Below, one piece after another: positions 18,852-28,881 of a stretch of 64,000 nt of DNA (position 1 is its first letter; each line of letters opens with the position of its first letter). The position numbers were made by a program, and so were the translations under genes. This DNA is from Arboricoccus pini (GTDB taxonomy: Bacteria > Pseudomonadota > Alphaproteobacteria > Geminicoccales > Geminicoccaceae), in NCBI RefSeq assembly GCF_900187945.1, contig NZ_FYEH01000005.1:248001-312000 (forward strand). Reading direction: 5' to 3'. The notes under the pieces are model-generated. The model worked only from the letters and a program-made list of their open reading frames with translations, was not told the DNA's origin and ran no database searches.

Positions 18852-20233
18852 CCGTAGCGCTCTTCAAGAAAAGACAGCAGCGCTCGGAAGGCTGTCGCTT
18901 CTCCCCCTCTGGGTCGACCCGGTCGGCTCTCGTCGTTCCAGCCGAAGATGTCAAGATGAGCCCAGTTTGGGGTATTCGTGAGAAATCGCTGAAGAAAAAG
19001 CGCCGCCGTTACCGAGCCCGCAAATGGTTTTGTCCCTGCATTGTTGAGATCGGCGACCGGGCTTTCGATGTAACGCGAATACGGAGCGTGTAGCGGTAGC
19101 CGCCAAAGTGGTTCGTTAACGTGGTTGCCATGGCGAAGGATGTCCGATGCCAGGCCATCGTTAGGGCTGAACAATGCGGGTAGGTCCGGTCCGATCGCCA
19201 CACGGGCAGCCCCGGTCAGGGTGGCGGCATCTAGAATGATGTCTGGAGTCTCGTCGTCGGCGTCGGCAAGTGCGTCCGCCAGGATCAGCCGCCCTTCAGC
19301 ATCCGTATTGCCAATCTCGACGCTCAGCCCTTTGCGCGTAGTTAAGATGTCGCCCGGCCGAAAGGCATTTCCTGCTATGCTGTTCTCGACGGCGGGAATC
19401 AGCAAACGTAGCCGGACCTTGAGCGCCAACGCCATGATCGATCTAGCGAGCGCCAGCATGAGTGCAGCGCCCGCCATGTCCTTGCGCATGAGGAGCATTG
19501 AGCTGGATGGCTTGATATCCAAACCGCCAGTATCGAAGCAAACGCCCTTGCCGATCAGCGTGACCTTCGGCGCATCGGGGGCGCCCCATGTGAGATCAAG
19601 CAAGCGTGGCGGAGATGGGCTTGCCCGACCTACCGCATGAATCGTTGGATAGTTCTGGACGATCAATTCCTCGCCGACGACCGCACGGATTTTTGCCCCG
19701 CCCTCCTTGGCTACAAATTCGACGGCGGCCTGCAGTTGTTCGGGGCCAAGGTCATTCGTGGGCGTATTGACCAGGTCGCGCGCCATGTAGATGGACTTGG
19801 CAAGTATCCTGGCGCGTTGGCGGGCGGCGGCGTCACCAATGACGAGCATTGGCTGTTGAGTGTTGTCGTTCCGGTACCGCGTAAAGCGATAGGACTGCAT
19901 CGCAAAGGCCAGCGCCGCCTCAGCCGCTTCCAGGTCATCGCCTTTGATCAGCCAGGGACCGGACGGAAGGGCGGGAATGGCCGCGGCGACATCCCAAAGC
20001 TCGGCCGGTTCATGGGTGACAACGACGGCGGCCTCAAGCTCTCCATCGGTGTCCGGAAACAGGCCGACATTGTTTGGTCGGGGCTCGAAGCCGGTCGAGG
20101 CTAGCCAGCGTCGCCCTCGCTCCCCGATTTCGGTCAGCCACTGCCCATACATGTTCGGGCGTACGAGATGGAGGGTTCGTGCATTGTCCTGGCGATCGAC
20201 GAGCGATGCCAGCGGCGTCAGATAGGGCAACAT
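18848..20233 (-). CDS. pepA: Leucyl aminopeptidase family M17
   Basis: Cytosolic two-metal aminopeptidase. ATG 20233 gives 461 residues (MLPYLTPLASLVDRQ...) and begins five bases after the valS stop; a TTG at 20245 in the same frame would overlap valS by eight bases. The C-terminal catalytic domain has IGKGVCFDTGGLDIKPS with the metal-binding Asp and Lys positions, the MRKDMAGAA segment, and the family signature NTDAEGRLILADAL. The N-terminal domain is the divergent macro-like domain. It removes N-terminal residues from peptides. Coupled to valS upstream and the thioesterase downstream. Confidence 0.9.
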   Translation of the reverse strand: MLPYLTPLASLVDRQDNARTLHLVRPNMYGQWLTEIGERGRRWLASTGFEPRPNNVGLFPDTDGELEAAVVVTHEPAELWDVAAAIPALPSGPWLIKGDDLEAAEAALAFAMQSYRFTRYRNDNTQQPMLVIGDAAARQRARILAKSIYMARDLVNTPTNDLGPEQLQAAVEFVAKEGGAKIRAVVGEELIVQNYPTIHAVGRASPSPPRLLDLTWGAPDAPKVTLIGKGVCFDTGGLDIKPSSSMLLMRKDMAGAALMLALARSIMALALKVRLRLLIPAVENSIAGNAFRPGDILTTRKGLSVEIGNTDAEGRLILADALADADDETPDIILDAATLTGAARVAIGPDLPALFSPNDGLASDILRHGNHVNEPLWRLPLHAPYSRYIESPVADLNNAGTKPFAGSVTAALFLQRFLTNTPNWAHLDIFGWNDESRPGRPRGGEATAFRALLSFLEERYG

Positions 20234-20237
20234 AATA

Positions 20238-22889
20238 CTAGGCAATCCTTCTTTCCGCCTCGCTCAGGCGCTCGAAGGTCGCTTGCATGTCATCGAGGCG
20301 CCGTCTCTGCTCCTCAATCGTATCCGCTGACGCCTTGGCGAGAAAGCCCTCGTTGGCTAGGCGGCCCTTGAGCTTTGTTATCTCGATGACGAGTTTCTCT
20401 TTTTCCTTGGCGAGACGACTACGCTCCCGGTCCAGATCGACGACGTCGCCGACAGGCAGTGCGAAGCTCGCATCGTCAACGACGACGACCAGCGCACGCT
20501 CTGGCAATATCTGAACGTTCGCTTCAATGGATTCGATGCGGGCCAGGCGAAAAATCGCATCCTGGTTTGCTTCAAGCCACAAACGTGTTTTTTCGTCGGT
20601 GCCGATGGCCAGCAGTCTCAATCGAGCCCCTGCCGGCACGTTCATCTCTGTTCGCGCAGAGCGGATCGCGCTGACTAAACGCACGACCCAGTTCAGCTCG
20701 CGAGAAGCCTCCGGGTCGACAAGCGAGGCACTGGCGCTCGGCCATTCCGACTGAATGAGCATACCGCCGGGAGCGCCAAAAAGGCGATCCCAAAGCTCTT
20801 CCGTTACGTAGGGGGCGAACGGGTGCATGCATCTTAGAGTGAGTGCCAGTACCCATGAAGCGGTAGCGCGCGTCTCTGCTTTGATCTCGTCATTGTCACC
20901 AGCCAGGAGAGGTTTTGCGAGTTCGACATACCAGTCGCAGAACGTGTCCCATACGAAATGATAGAGACTCAACGTCGCGTCATTGAAGCGGTAATCCGAG
21001 ATCGACGCCGTAACCTTGTCGACCATCTCCATGGTTTCGCCGACGATCCAGCGATTGATGGCACTTTGATTGGCGGTCAAGTCGACCTGCTCATTGAGCT
21101 TGGCGCCGTTCAGCTCCAGGAAGCGGGCAGCGTTCCAGAGCTTGGTTACGAAATTGCGGTAGCCTTCGACGCGGCTCGGCGCAAAATTTACGTCGCGGCC
21201 TTGGACGGTACTGGCAAGCAGCGCCAGCCGTAACGCATCCGCGCCGAATTCATCGGCGAGTTCGAGAGGGTCGACGACATTGCCGCGCGTCTTCGACATT
21301 TTTTGACCGCGTTCGTCGCGGACGAGCCCGTGCATGTAGACGGTGCGAAAGGGAACTTGTCGCGTGAATTTCAGCCCTAGCATCATCATGCGGGCCACCC
21401 AGAAAAAGATGATGTCGAATCCGGTGACCAAAACATTCGTGGGATAAAATTGCGCAAGCTCGGCAGTCTGCTCGGGCCAGCCAAGCGTCGAGAATGGCCA
21501 GAGGCCACTCGAGAACCACGTATCGAGGACATCTTCGTCGCGCTTGAGCTTCACATCCGGGCCGAGTTGTCGACGCGCCTCTGCGAATGCCTCCTCTTCA
21601 CTCTCTGCGACGAAGATTTGACCGTCTGGGGCAAACCAGGCGGGAATCTGGTGGCCCCACCAGAGTTGTCGCGATATGCACCATGGCTGGATGTTGCGCA
21701 TCCATTCGAAGTAGGTGTTTTCCCACGCGCGTGGAACAAACACCGTACGCCCGTCTTCGACAGCAGCAATGGCTTCGACCGCCAGCTTGGCAGCGTCGCA
21801 ATACCACTGATCGGTAAGATATGGCTCAAGCGGCGTACCCGAGCGATCTCCATGCGGCACGACATGCCGATGCCGCTCGATTTTGACGAGGAGCCCCAAC
21901 TCGTCGAGGTCTTGGACAATCCTCTTGCGCGCCTCAAAACGATCCAGATCCCTATAATTATCGGGTCCGTTTTCGTTAACGCGCCCCATGCCATCCAATA
22001 TTGGGATGAGTTCAAGCTTGTGTCGGCGACCGACCTCGAAATCGTTGAAGTCGTGAGCCGGCGTGATCTTCACCGCGCCAGTTCCTTTTTCGGGATCCGA
22101 ATAGGCGTCCGCGACGATCGGGATCCGGCGACCCACAAGCGGAAGGTCGACGTGCAAGCCGATCAGGTCGCGGTAGCGTTCATCATCGGGATGGACTGCC
22201 ACGCCTGAATCGCCGAGCATGGTCTCCGGACGCGTCGTGGCAACCGTGACATACGTTCCCGGGAGTTCGATGATCGGATAATTGAGATACCAAAGCTTTC
22301 CGTCCACCTCTGTCTGTTGGACCTCGATGTCGGACACGGCGGTCTGGAGTTGGCAATCCCAATTGACTAGGCGTTTGTCCCGGTAGATCAGCCCTTCGCG
22401 ATAGAGCGTAACGAAAGCGCGCCGAACCGCGGCCGAAAGGCCGTCGTCCATGGTAAAACGCTCTCGGCTCCAGTCGGCCGACTGGCCAAGTCGCCGCATT
22501 TGTCGAACGATCGTGCCGCCCGACTGCGATTTCCAGTTCCAGACCCTCTCGACGAATGCTTCTCGGCCGATCTCTCGACGGGACAGATTTGTCCCTGATT
22601 TCGCGAGCTCACGTTCAACTACCATCTGCGTGGCGATGCCGGCATGGTCGGTGCCCGGCTGCCACAGCGTATTGAACCCACGCATCCTGTGGAAGCGGAT
22701 CAAGACATCCTGGATCGTGTGGTCGAGAGCATGCCCCATATGCAAGCTGCCGGTAACGTTGGGCGGCGGCAATGCTATGCAGAAAGTCGGAGCTCCCGGC
22801 TTGCCGGAAGGACGAAAATAGCCCTTCCGTTCCCAGGAGTCATAGATCCGGTTTTCGACCTCGCTTGGCCTATAGGTTTTATCGAGCAT
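20238..22889 (-). CDS. valS: Valine-tRNA ligase
   Basis: Class I aminoacyl-tRNA synthetase. Start ATG 22889 gives 883 residues beginning MLDKTYRPSEVENRIYDSWE; the frame is open to 23003 but those residues are not family-like. The HIGH-type motif is NVTGSLHMGHAL, the KMSKS-type loop is KMSKTRGNVVDP, and the CP1 editing domain includes TTRPETMLGDSGVAVHPDDERY. The C-terminal coiled coil (about 815-883, from DLDRERSRLAKEKEKL) that contacts tRNA is complete. It is the first gene of the valS-pepA-thioesterase-unknown run. The 288 bp upstream to the fhuB end show no gene. Confidence 0.96.
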   Translation of the reverse strand: MLDKTYRPSEVENRIYDSWERKGYFRPSGKPGAPTFCIALPPPNVTGSLHMGHALDHTIQDVLIRFHRMRGFNTLWQPGTDHAGIATQMVVERELAKSGTNLSRREIGREAFVERVWNWKSQSGGTIVRQMRRLGQSADWSRERFTMDDGLSAAVRRAFVTLYREGLIYRDKRLVNWDCQLQTAVSDIEVQQTEVDGKLWYLNYPIIELPGTYVTVATTRPETMLGDSGVAVHPDDERYRDLIGLHVDLPLVGRRIPIVADAYSDPEKGTGAVKITPAHDFNDFEVGRRHKLELIPILDGMGRVNENGPDNYRDLDRFEARKRIVQDLDELGLLVKIERHRHVVPHGDRSGTPLEPYLTDQWYCDAAKLAVEAIAAVEDGRTVFVPRAWENTYFEWMRNIQPWCISRQLWWGHQIPAWFAPDGQIFVAESEEEAFAEARRQLGPDVKLKRDEDVLDTWFSSGLWPFSTLGWPEQTAELAQFYPTNVLVTGFDIIFFWVARMMMLGLKFTRQVPFRTVYMHGLVRDERGQKMSKTRGNVVDPLELADEFGADALRLALLASTVQGRDVNFAPSRVEGYRNFVTKLWNAARFLELNGAKLNEQVDLTANQSAINRWIVGETMEMVDKVTASISDYRFNDATLSLYHFVWDTFCDWYVELAKPLLAGDNDEIKAETRATASWVLALTLRCMHPFAPYVTEELWDRLFGAPGGMLIQSEWPSASASLVDPEASRELNWVVRLVSAIRSARTEMNVPAGARLRLLAIGTDEKTRLWLEANQDAIFRLARIESIEANVQILPERALVVVVDDASFALPVGDVVDLDRERSRLAKEKEKLVIEITKLKGRLANEGFLAKASADTIEEQRRRLDDMQATFERLSEAERRIA

Positions 22890-23177
22890 GAGAGGATGAT
22901 CCGAGAATTTCGGCGCCAATGACGGCTCCAGGGGCTGGCGGCGAGATTTACGAGATGGCCGGCATAGCGGCAACCCGATCCGACGTCTCGTGGTTTCGCG
23001 CACAAGGGGTGGGATGGCGATGCTCGACGAGCGCGGATGGGCGCGTCAATCATCGTCAGCCGTCGACCTTCTCGTCGAGACTCCGACTCTTATTTGAGCG
23101 ACGGGCGCAGGATGATGGCTTCGCGGGGCCGTCCAAAGGTCGAGGGCGGTGCTGGCCGTGCCCTACAGCGGGTGACC

Positions 23178-25184
23178 TTAACGCTGTCGAAGTAGCCATA
23201 GCAGGTACGGCGTGCCGATAAGGGTAGCGACGAGTCCGGCTGGAATTTCATAAGGAAAAAGGATCATCCGCCCGAGCCAATCGGCCGCTACCATGATGGC
23301 AGCACCGAGCAGGCCAGCCATACAGAGATGGCGCCAAGCCAATCGGCCGCCCAGAAAGCGGGCCATGTGCGGTGCCATCAGGCCGACGAAGCTCAAGGGG
23401 CCGACCAGCAGCGTCGCCGTCGCCGTCAGCAATGCGGCAAGAGCGACGAGGAGGAGGCGTGCGCGCACAAGTGGCAAACCGAGCGTTTGCGCGGTCGCTG
23501 GCCCGAGCGGCAGAATGTCGAGCCAGCGGCACATTCCTAACGCCCCAACCGTTCCGACCACGCCGGCGATGATTGCGAGCAGCGCTGTTTGCGGATCCAC
23601 GCTCCAGGTCGAGCCGGCGAGCCAGGTGAGAAGACCGCTCATACGCGGGTCGCCTGACGCCATGGCGATGGAGGTCAGCGCACTCATCGCGGTGCCTATG
23701 GCAACGCCGCCCAGGAGCATTTGCTCGGGTGCAAGGTCCGACCGCCGGCCCAGAAGCAAGAGCAAGAGCATGGCGAGGCAGCCGCCGAGCGCTCCCGCGC
23801 CGAGTTGGGCAGGGCGCGAGGGAACAATTGGCAGGGTAAGAAGAACGACGATGCCGATGGCGACGCCCGAGGATAAACCCAGTACTTCCGGAGAAGCCAT
23901 GGGATTGCCGGTTAGCCGTTGCAGAAGGGCGCCGGTTACGCCCAGCATCAGTCCCGCGGCGAGGGCCGCTGTCACCCTCGGCCAGCGCCATGGCAGAAGC
24001 GTCTCAATTTGGCCCGATGATGCCCAGTGCCAACCCGAGCTGTCGCGTCCGACAAGAAGAGCGATGAGAAGCAGCACCAGTAGAAAGCTGGCGAGCCAAA
24101 GAAGTGGGCGCCCGTACACACGATAGCTTTGCGCGGTCGAGGCCGCGTTCGTCAGATTTATGTCGACGGTTTTTAGGCGGTGCATCAGGTAGATCAGCAG
24201 TGGACCGCCAAGGAGTGCCGTCATTGCCCCGGTTGGAACAAGTTCGCGCGCACTGCCGAAAGCCGCTTGCACGATCTGATCGCTGAGCCACAGCAGTACA
24301 CAGCCTACGATCGCCGACCAAACCAGCCGGGCGCTGAAGCGACGAATGCCCGTTTGCCGGACGAGAGCCGGCGCGGCCAGGCCGACAAAGCCCACAACCC
24401 CAACGGCGCTGACCGTAAGGGAGGCTAGTATTGTCGCCAGAACCAAACCCAGCAATCGCATCCGGCCGACGTGCAGTCCAAGGCCTCGTGCTGCTTCCTC
24501 ACCGAGATCGAGAAGGGCGAGCGAACGGTGCATCAACGCGATCAGTCCAATGATGCCGGCGATGCTCGGGAGAAGATAGAGGACGTTATCCCAGCCATTC
24601 TGGACTAGCGATCCTGAGCCCCAAATGAAAATCGTCTGGAGATAATCATGATTGAAGATCACCAGTAGCGACGACAGCGAGCCGGCATAGAAGGTTACAA
24701 TCAGCCCGGCCAGAACAAGCGTCGTCGTAGCGAGAAGGCGTGCTCTCACCAGGGATAGCACCAGCAAGAGTGCTAAAGCCGCACCGGCAAATGCGGTCAC
24801 CTCGCGACCCCAAGGATTCATGAGGTTGGGAGCGAGCAGGGTGCCGACGACCAGGGCCAGTTGGGCGCCGGCTGAGACACCGAGTGTCGATGGTTCGGCT
24901 AGCGGATTGCGCAGGACCTGCTGAAAGAGCGCTCCGGCTACGCCAAGAGCGAGTCCGGCCAGCCATGAGACGGCTAGTCTCGGTAATGCTCCTTCGCGCC
25001 AGACGATCGAGGCTATGTCAGGGTCACTGCCGCCGAGGGCATCCGGCCATTGACGAATCGGCAACTGGACTGAGAGCGACCAGAGGGTGAGGACGAGCGC
25101 CGATGCAAAGAGAAGGGCCGTCAGCAGCAGCGTGGGACCCTTACCGGAAGGGGCAGCGCCGTTGTGCGTTCGAACGTCTTTCAT
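23178..25184 (-). CDS. fhuB: Ferric-siderophore ABC transporter permease, duplicated (FhuB)
   Basis: 668-residue protein made of two FecCD-type permease halves of about 330 residues each, roughly twenty hydrophobic segments in all. Both halves carry the family GxxxQxxxxNPLAxPxxLGxSxGA region: QQVLRNPLAEPSTLGVSAGA in the first and QRLTGNPMASPEVLGLSSGV in the second. Both end with the GFVGLAAP or SFVGLMAPH motif. The fused form is typical of FhuB, which forms the whole channel for hydroxamate siderophores. The start abuts the fhuC stop with no gap. Order on the minus strand is fhuD, fhuC, fhuB. Confidence 0.92.
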   Translation of the reverse strand: MKDVRTHNGAAPSGKGPTLLLTALLFASALVLTLWSLSVQLPIRQWPDALGGSDPDIASIVWREGALPRLAVSWLAGLALGVAGALFQQVLRNPLAEPSTLGVSAGAQLALVVGTLLAPNLMNPWGREVTAFAGAALALLLVLSLVRARLLATTTLVLAGLIVTFYAGSLSSLLVIFNHDYLQTIFIWGSGSLVQNGWDNVLYLLPSIAGIIGLIALMHRSLALLDLGEEAARGLGLHVGRMRLLGLVLATILASLTVSAVGVVGFVGLAAPALVRQTGIRRFSARLVWSAIVGCVLLWLSDQIVQAAFGSARELVPTGAMTALLGGPLLIYLMHRLKTVDINLTNAASTAQSYRVYGRPLLWLASFLLVLLLIALLVGRDSSGWHWASSGQIETLLPWRWPRVTAALAAGLMLGVTGALLQRLTGNPMASPEVLGLSSGVAIGIVVLLTLPIVPSRPAQLGAGALGGCLAMLLLLLLGRRSDLAPEQMLLGGVAIGTAMSALTSIAMASGDPRMSGLLTWLAGSTWSVDPQTALLAIIAGVVGTVGALGMCRWLDILPLGPATAQTLGLPLVRARLLLVALAALLTATATLLVGPLSFVGLMAPHMARFLGGRLAWRHLCMAGLLGAAIMVAADWLGRMILFPYEIPAGLVATLIGTPYLLWLLRQR

Positions 25185-26009
25185 CTAGCGGACGTACGCA
25201 ATCGGATGGCCGCCTTCTGGATGTGAAATTATGCCCATGGGCAAGCCGAAGACTCGCTCCAGCGTGACCGAGCGCATAAGGCGCTGAGGGGTGTCGTCCT
25301 CGATGATTCGACCGGCTCGGAGTGCTACCAAGCGGTCGCAGAATCGAGCCGCCATGTTAATTTCGTGTAGAACCACGATGATCGTAAGGCCACGCTCGCG
25401 CGCAAGACGCTGCACAAGCGTAAGCACGTCGACCTGATGGGCAAGATCGAGCGCGGATGTCGGCTCGTCCAAAAGGAGCACCGAGGCATTCTGTGCCATC
25501 AGCATGGCCAGCCACACGCGTTGTCGCTCACCACCGGAGAGAGTGTCGACAGCGCGATCGGCGAATATCGCCGTATCCGTCATCGCCAGTGCGTCCTCCA
25601 CGTGGCGATGATCGTCCAGCGTAAAGCGCCCGAGCGCTCCATGCCAGGGAAAGCGACCGAGGGCCACGAGTTCCCGTCCGAGCAGGCCTCCGGCTGCCGG
25701 CGGTAGCTGCGGCAGGTAGGCTACCTGGCGAGCGAAGTCACGATGACCCCAGGCGTCGAGCGTTCGATTGAGAAAATGTATGCTTCCAGCGGTGGGCCGT
25801 GATTGGCGGGCAAGCAGACGGATGAGTGTCGATTTACCGGATCCGTTATGGCCAATTAGTCCTAAAACCTGGCCACGCTTGATCGCAAGCGAAACCGACG
25901 ACAGGATGGTCCGTCGTTCGAGCACGACGTTCACGCGCTCGATATCGAACAGGATTCCAGGACCAGTGCGATCTTCGGCTGCATATGGGGCCATCGGCGG
26001 TGCGCTCAT
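25185..26009 (-). CDS. fhuC: Ferric-siderophore ABC transporter ATPase (FhuC)
   Basis: 274 residues from ATG 26009, which overlaps the fhuD stop (ATGA at 26006-26009); the frame is open to 26087 but inside fhuD. Walker A is GHNGSGKSTL, the signature is LSGGERQRVWLAMLMAQ, Walker B is VLLLDEPTSALDL, and the switch His is in VVLHEINMAARFCDRL. The FepC/FhuC type of importer ATPase is clear from the sequence and from fhuB downstream. Confidence 0.93.
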   Translation of the reverse strand: MSAPPMAPYAAEDRTGPGILFDIERVNVVLERRTILSSVSLAIKRGQVLGLIGHNGSGKSTLIRLLARQSRPTAGSIHFLNRTLDAWGHRDFARQVAYLPQLPPAAGGLLGRELVALGRFPWHGALGRFTLDDHRHVEDALAMTDTAIFADRAVDTLSGGERQRVWLAMLMAQNASVLLLDEPTSALDLAHQVDVLTLVQRLARERGLTIIVVLHEINMAARFCDRLVALRAGRIIEDDTPQRLMRSVTLERVFGLPMGIISHPEGGHPIAYVR

Positions 26010-26884
26010 CCTCGTCTCGCGGAAAGAGTGCCGTCGGTAATAAGCGGCATAAGGCGCATCGCAGTTGGGATGGCGCCAAAATACCAAAAACGCGGCAGGC
26101 TGGCGGTGCGACCAGCACGCACGGGCGGCAATGCCCGCCAGATCGGTGAAGAGTCGATCTCATCGGCGCTCTTCGATGTGAATCGGCCGATCAACATGAG
26201 CGCGTCCTCATAGGCTGCCAGCGCTTCGATGCCGACCTGCGTGAACCCCCAAAGGCTGGATGAGCCGTGCCATGCGTTTTTAAGGCCCAGGCGCTCGATG
26301 ACGTTCGACACGAGGCCATTTCGGTCGGCGATCCAGACGTGGCGCTCATCCTGCGGAATGACACAAAGGACTTTTTGTCCAGTAGCGCTGTCCAATCGGG
26401 CTCGACAGCCCGCCGCCATGTCATGCACATCCGCGAGAAGCGCTTGTGCTGCCGTCTCGGCGCCAAGGAGACCGCCCAGTGTCCGCGTCGCCTCTTCAGC
26501 GGCGGCTAAGGGCTGACCATCACCGTTATAGACGGTGATCGATACGACCTTGGCGATTCGATCGAGGCGGTGGCGAAGGTTGGCTGATTGCCTCTCATCG
26601 AGGAGAATGAGATCAGGCTCCAGACTCTGCATGAATTCGAGATTTGGCTGCGTTGCCAGGCCCACGTCCAGGATTGCCGAAGGCAGCTGTGGCACATTTT
26701 CCCAATGGCTGTATTCGGCCGGCTGCGCCATCCCAAGCGGCAGGCGGCCTAGGGCCAGGATGGTCTCGGCGAGAGACCAATCCAACACGACGATCCGCTC
26801 GGGCGTCGCGGATCTCCCAAGCTCCGGCAGCAAGGTCACGAGTGATCCTGCGAGGACGGCTCGTCGATAAAAACGCACGGTCAC
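26006..26884 (-). CDS. fhuD: Ferric-siderophore periplasmic binding protein (FhuD-like)
   Basis: 292-residue class III binding protein. The N-terminal signal region has two arginines before a hydrophobic stretch (FYRRAVLAGSLVTLLP), compatible with Tat or Sec export, and the mature part begins near ATPERIVVLDWSLAETILALG. The NLEFMQSLEPDLILLDERQ and GLKNAWHGSSSLWGFTQVGIEALAAYED segments match FhuD. The substrate is inferred to be a hydroxamate siderophore. No TonB-dependent receptor, reductase or siderophore synthesis gene is visible nearby, and I found no convincing Fur box just upstream. Confidence 0.85.
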   Translation of the reverse strand: MTVRFYRRAVLAGSLVTLLPELGRSATPERIVVLDWSLAETILALGRLPLGMAQPAEYSHWENVPQLPSAILDVGLATQPNLEFMQSLEPDLILLDERQSANLRHRLDRIAKVVSITVYNGDGQPLAAAEEATRTLGGLLGAETAAQALLADVHDMAAGCRARLDSATGQKVLCVIPQDERHVWIADRNGLVSNVIERLGLKNAWHGSSSLWGFTQVGIEALAAYEDALMLIGRFTSKSADEIDSSPIWRALPPVRAGRTASLPRFWYFGAIPTAMRLMPLITDGTLSARRG

Positions 26885-27429
26885 GATCCGATACTCATAG
26901 CAGGGACAACCGCGTGCGACCTGCGCCGATGATTCACCTTATCCAGGGTGCTGACGTGATCTTTGAAAGGCGCGGTCGGTCGGGCAGATGCGTTCGGCTG
27001 CGCAGGATCCTCAGTGGCGCAAAAGCAAAGATCCTTATCGAAACAGCCGGAACGGTCGACGGTGTTTGTTGCCATCATCTTTTTGCGATCTGGGATGAGG
27101 GGCTAAACGCACTTGGCAACCGCCGGCCCTAGAGCGCAAGTCACGTCCTGGCCGCGGTCGAAGCAACGCTCGAGTTCGTCGCCGCTGCCGCGCCACCCGC
27201 GAAATAGGCCTGTAAAGTCGGTATGGTCCGTCCACGAACCGCGCAGCTTGCCGTACCGGAATTTGCGCGTCTTGCCCGCGAGTATCGCTATGAAATGTAG
27301 TGCTGCAGCCAAGATCGTCAGATCCGACTTCTCGTTCGGTCGTCACGACAGTACGTGCTTGTGTGGCGCCAGATGATCGTAAATGCAGAGTGGTCGAGTA
27401 AAGTGAGAAATGCCGGGGGTCAATGAAGC

Positions 27430-27711
27430 GTGCTCGCGCTATTTTTTGATGCGATCTTCGGTGCCCTACTTTCAGGCATTGTAAGCTATGACCCAGAAGA
27501 TCTCATCCTCGTAAAGGCCCTTACGAAACTAATTGTCGATTATGTCAAGTATCTCGGAGAGATTAATAGAATCTTTAAAGGAGTTATTGTATATATAATT
27601 ATTATGTTTCTGGATTTGATCGCCCGTCGTTTCGGCATCGGCTGGTGTGAAGAGGTTAGCTCGATGGAGAGTGAAATCGACTCGTACCCCTGGCGGCTTG
27701 GGTGTGCGTGA
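27430..27711 (+). CDS. Possible small membrane protein in AT-rich pocket
   Basis: 93-codon frame with a GTG start shortly after a GGGGG run. Two hydrophobic segments are visible (LALFFDAIFGALLSGIVS near the start and VIVYIIIMFLDLIARRFG in the middle), then a polar tail. I do not recognise it. The AT-rich stretch it occupies is unlike the surrounding DNA, so it may be acquired or merely non-coding. Confidence 0.2.
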   Translation: MLALFFDAIFGALLSGIVSYDPEDLILVKALTKLIVDYVKYLGEINRIFKGVIVYIIIMFLDLIARRFGIGWCEEVSSMESEIDSYPWRLGCA

Positions 27712-28271
27712 GGGTCTTTCCGGGTCACTGCGCATCGTGTTGAACACGACTTGATCGATCCGGGTACCGCGACCGTGACCGGTGCAATGAGGCCGCTGCC
27801 ATTGCCCTCGTCGCCGCCCTCCTTCTTGCTTTCGGCCTGAACGCGTCGCCGCCCTCTCAAAATCGTCCGCGGCGCCGGCTGTACCAGCGGCGGCATAAAC
27901 GGTGCGACGGTCATCTTGATACGGAAATCTGCATCATGCGGATGGGTTGGCCGAACCACTGATCGCCGCGACGGATGCATGGCGACCAGACTTCTCCATT
28001 CCTCGTAGAGCATCTGGACAGACAAAGCGTAGGCTGGTCGGTCGTCATCCTTCTTCCGCTGTGGATGCGCTGACAACAGCCACAGCTTTAGTTGGCATGG
28101 CATCGGCCATCGCCCACTGACTGTTTCGGCCTGTCTAGCGGACAATGAGGAAATAGCAGATGACATGGGCGTAGCCGATTGTTCATCCGAATCGACAGAG
28201 TCATTCTGGGATGACAGCCGCGAAAATGACCGAGCTCATTCGCGCACGACGCGACGAATAGGCAATCGCGA

Positions 28272-28295
28272 AAAGGGATGCGGCTTATCCCCTTT
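28272..28295. terminator. Hairpin in the gene-poor region
   Basis: AAAGGGAT pairs with ATCCC-C-TTT with one bulged C, across a 7-nt loop (28280-28286). The A-rich left arm and T-rich right arm make it terminator-like on either strand, but no gene clearly feeds it. Confidence 0.3.
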
Positions 28296-28881
28296 ATTGG
28301 TGGAGCTGCGTTCCGCAGGGCCGCTTGTTCGACCACTGCGGGCCTGCGGCTCCAGGTCCACGTTCGCCTCAGGCCAGATAGGAATGGATGATGCCAACGC
28401 CAGCGGTCAGCGACAGTGACCAGACTGCCTAGCTTAAGACCACGATGGCCTCGTTGCAGGCAGATGCGCTCAAGCGGCGACGCGTGCCACGCTCTCCATC
28501 GAAGCCGAGGTGCACATCCCTGGTGATCGAGTAAGAGCCTTCGTTCCTGTGTATTTGATCGGATGGCAGACGCATTGATGCCTCCAGCCCACCGTGAGGC
28601 CGGTGATATGCGCGTGTCGTTAGCCCAAGATACCGTAGTTATCGAACCACAATAATCTCACAAGACGCGATCCGGGCAATCGATATCGATCTGAAGCTGC
28701 CCTGATCAATATTGGCACTCTGAAGCATCGTAAGACTTACGCGCCTAGCATCATTGTCGCCTCGGCTCAGCTTTCTCGGCAGGCTCTTTGCTAGCTACGT
28801 CGCCGAAGATGCAAGCGGTTGCGCGCCTGAGAAGGTGATGCCAATGCTTACTCCATCATCGTCACGAGGGGGAAGGTCCAG

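Larger units (their letters stand above)
26885..28881. other. 2-kb gene-poor region between fhuD and the glycerol cluster
   Basis: No frame here resembles a family I know. Several overlapping frames of 60-210 codons exist on both strands, but their composition is low quality and none has a convincing start. A minus-strand stretch around 27103-27312 and another around 27610-28060 give protein-like text that shifts frame, which suggests decayed genes. An AT-rich pocket lies at about 27520-27620. A hairpin is listed separately at 28272-28295. The final 250 bp must hold the promoter for the transporter operon beginning at 28882; I see no copy there of the GlpR-type element found before glpK and glpD. 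Confidence 0.5.

Noticed and set aside
22890-23177. Possible gene between valS and fhuB
   Set aside because: Only short frames without motifs; I see nothing beyond the valS upstream region.
27540-28166. 208-codon minus-strand frame in the gene-poor region
   Set aside because: No recognisable motif, biased composition and no ribosome-binding site; at best a decayed gene, so it is described only within the region entry.
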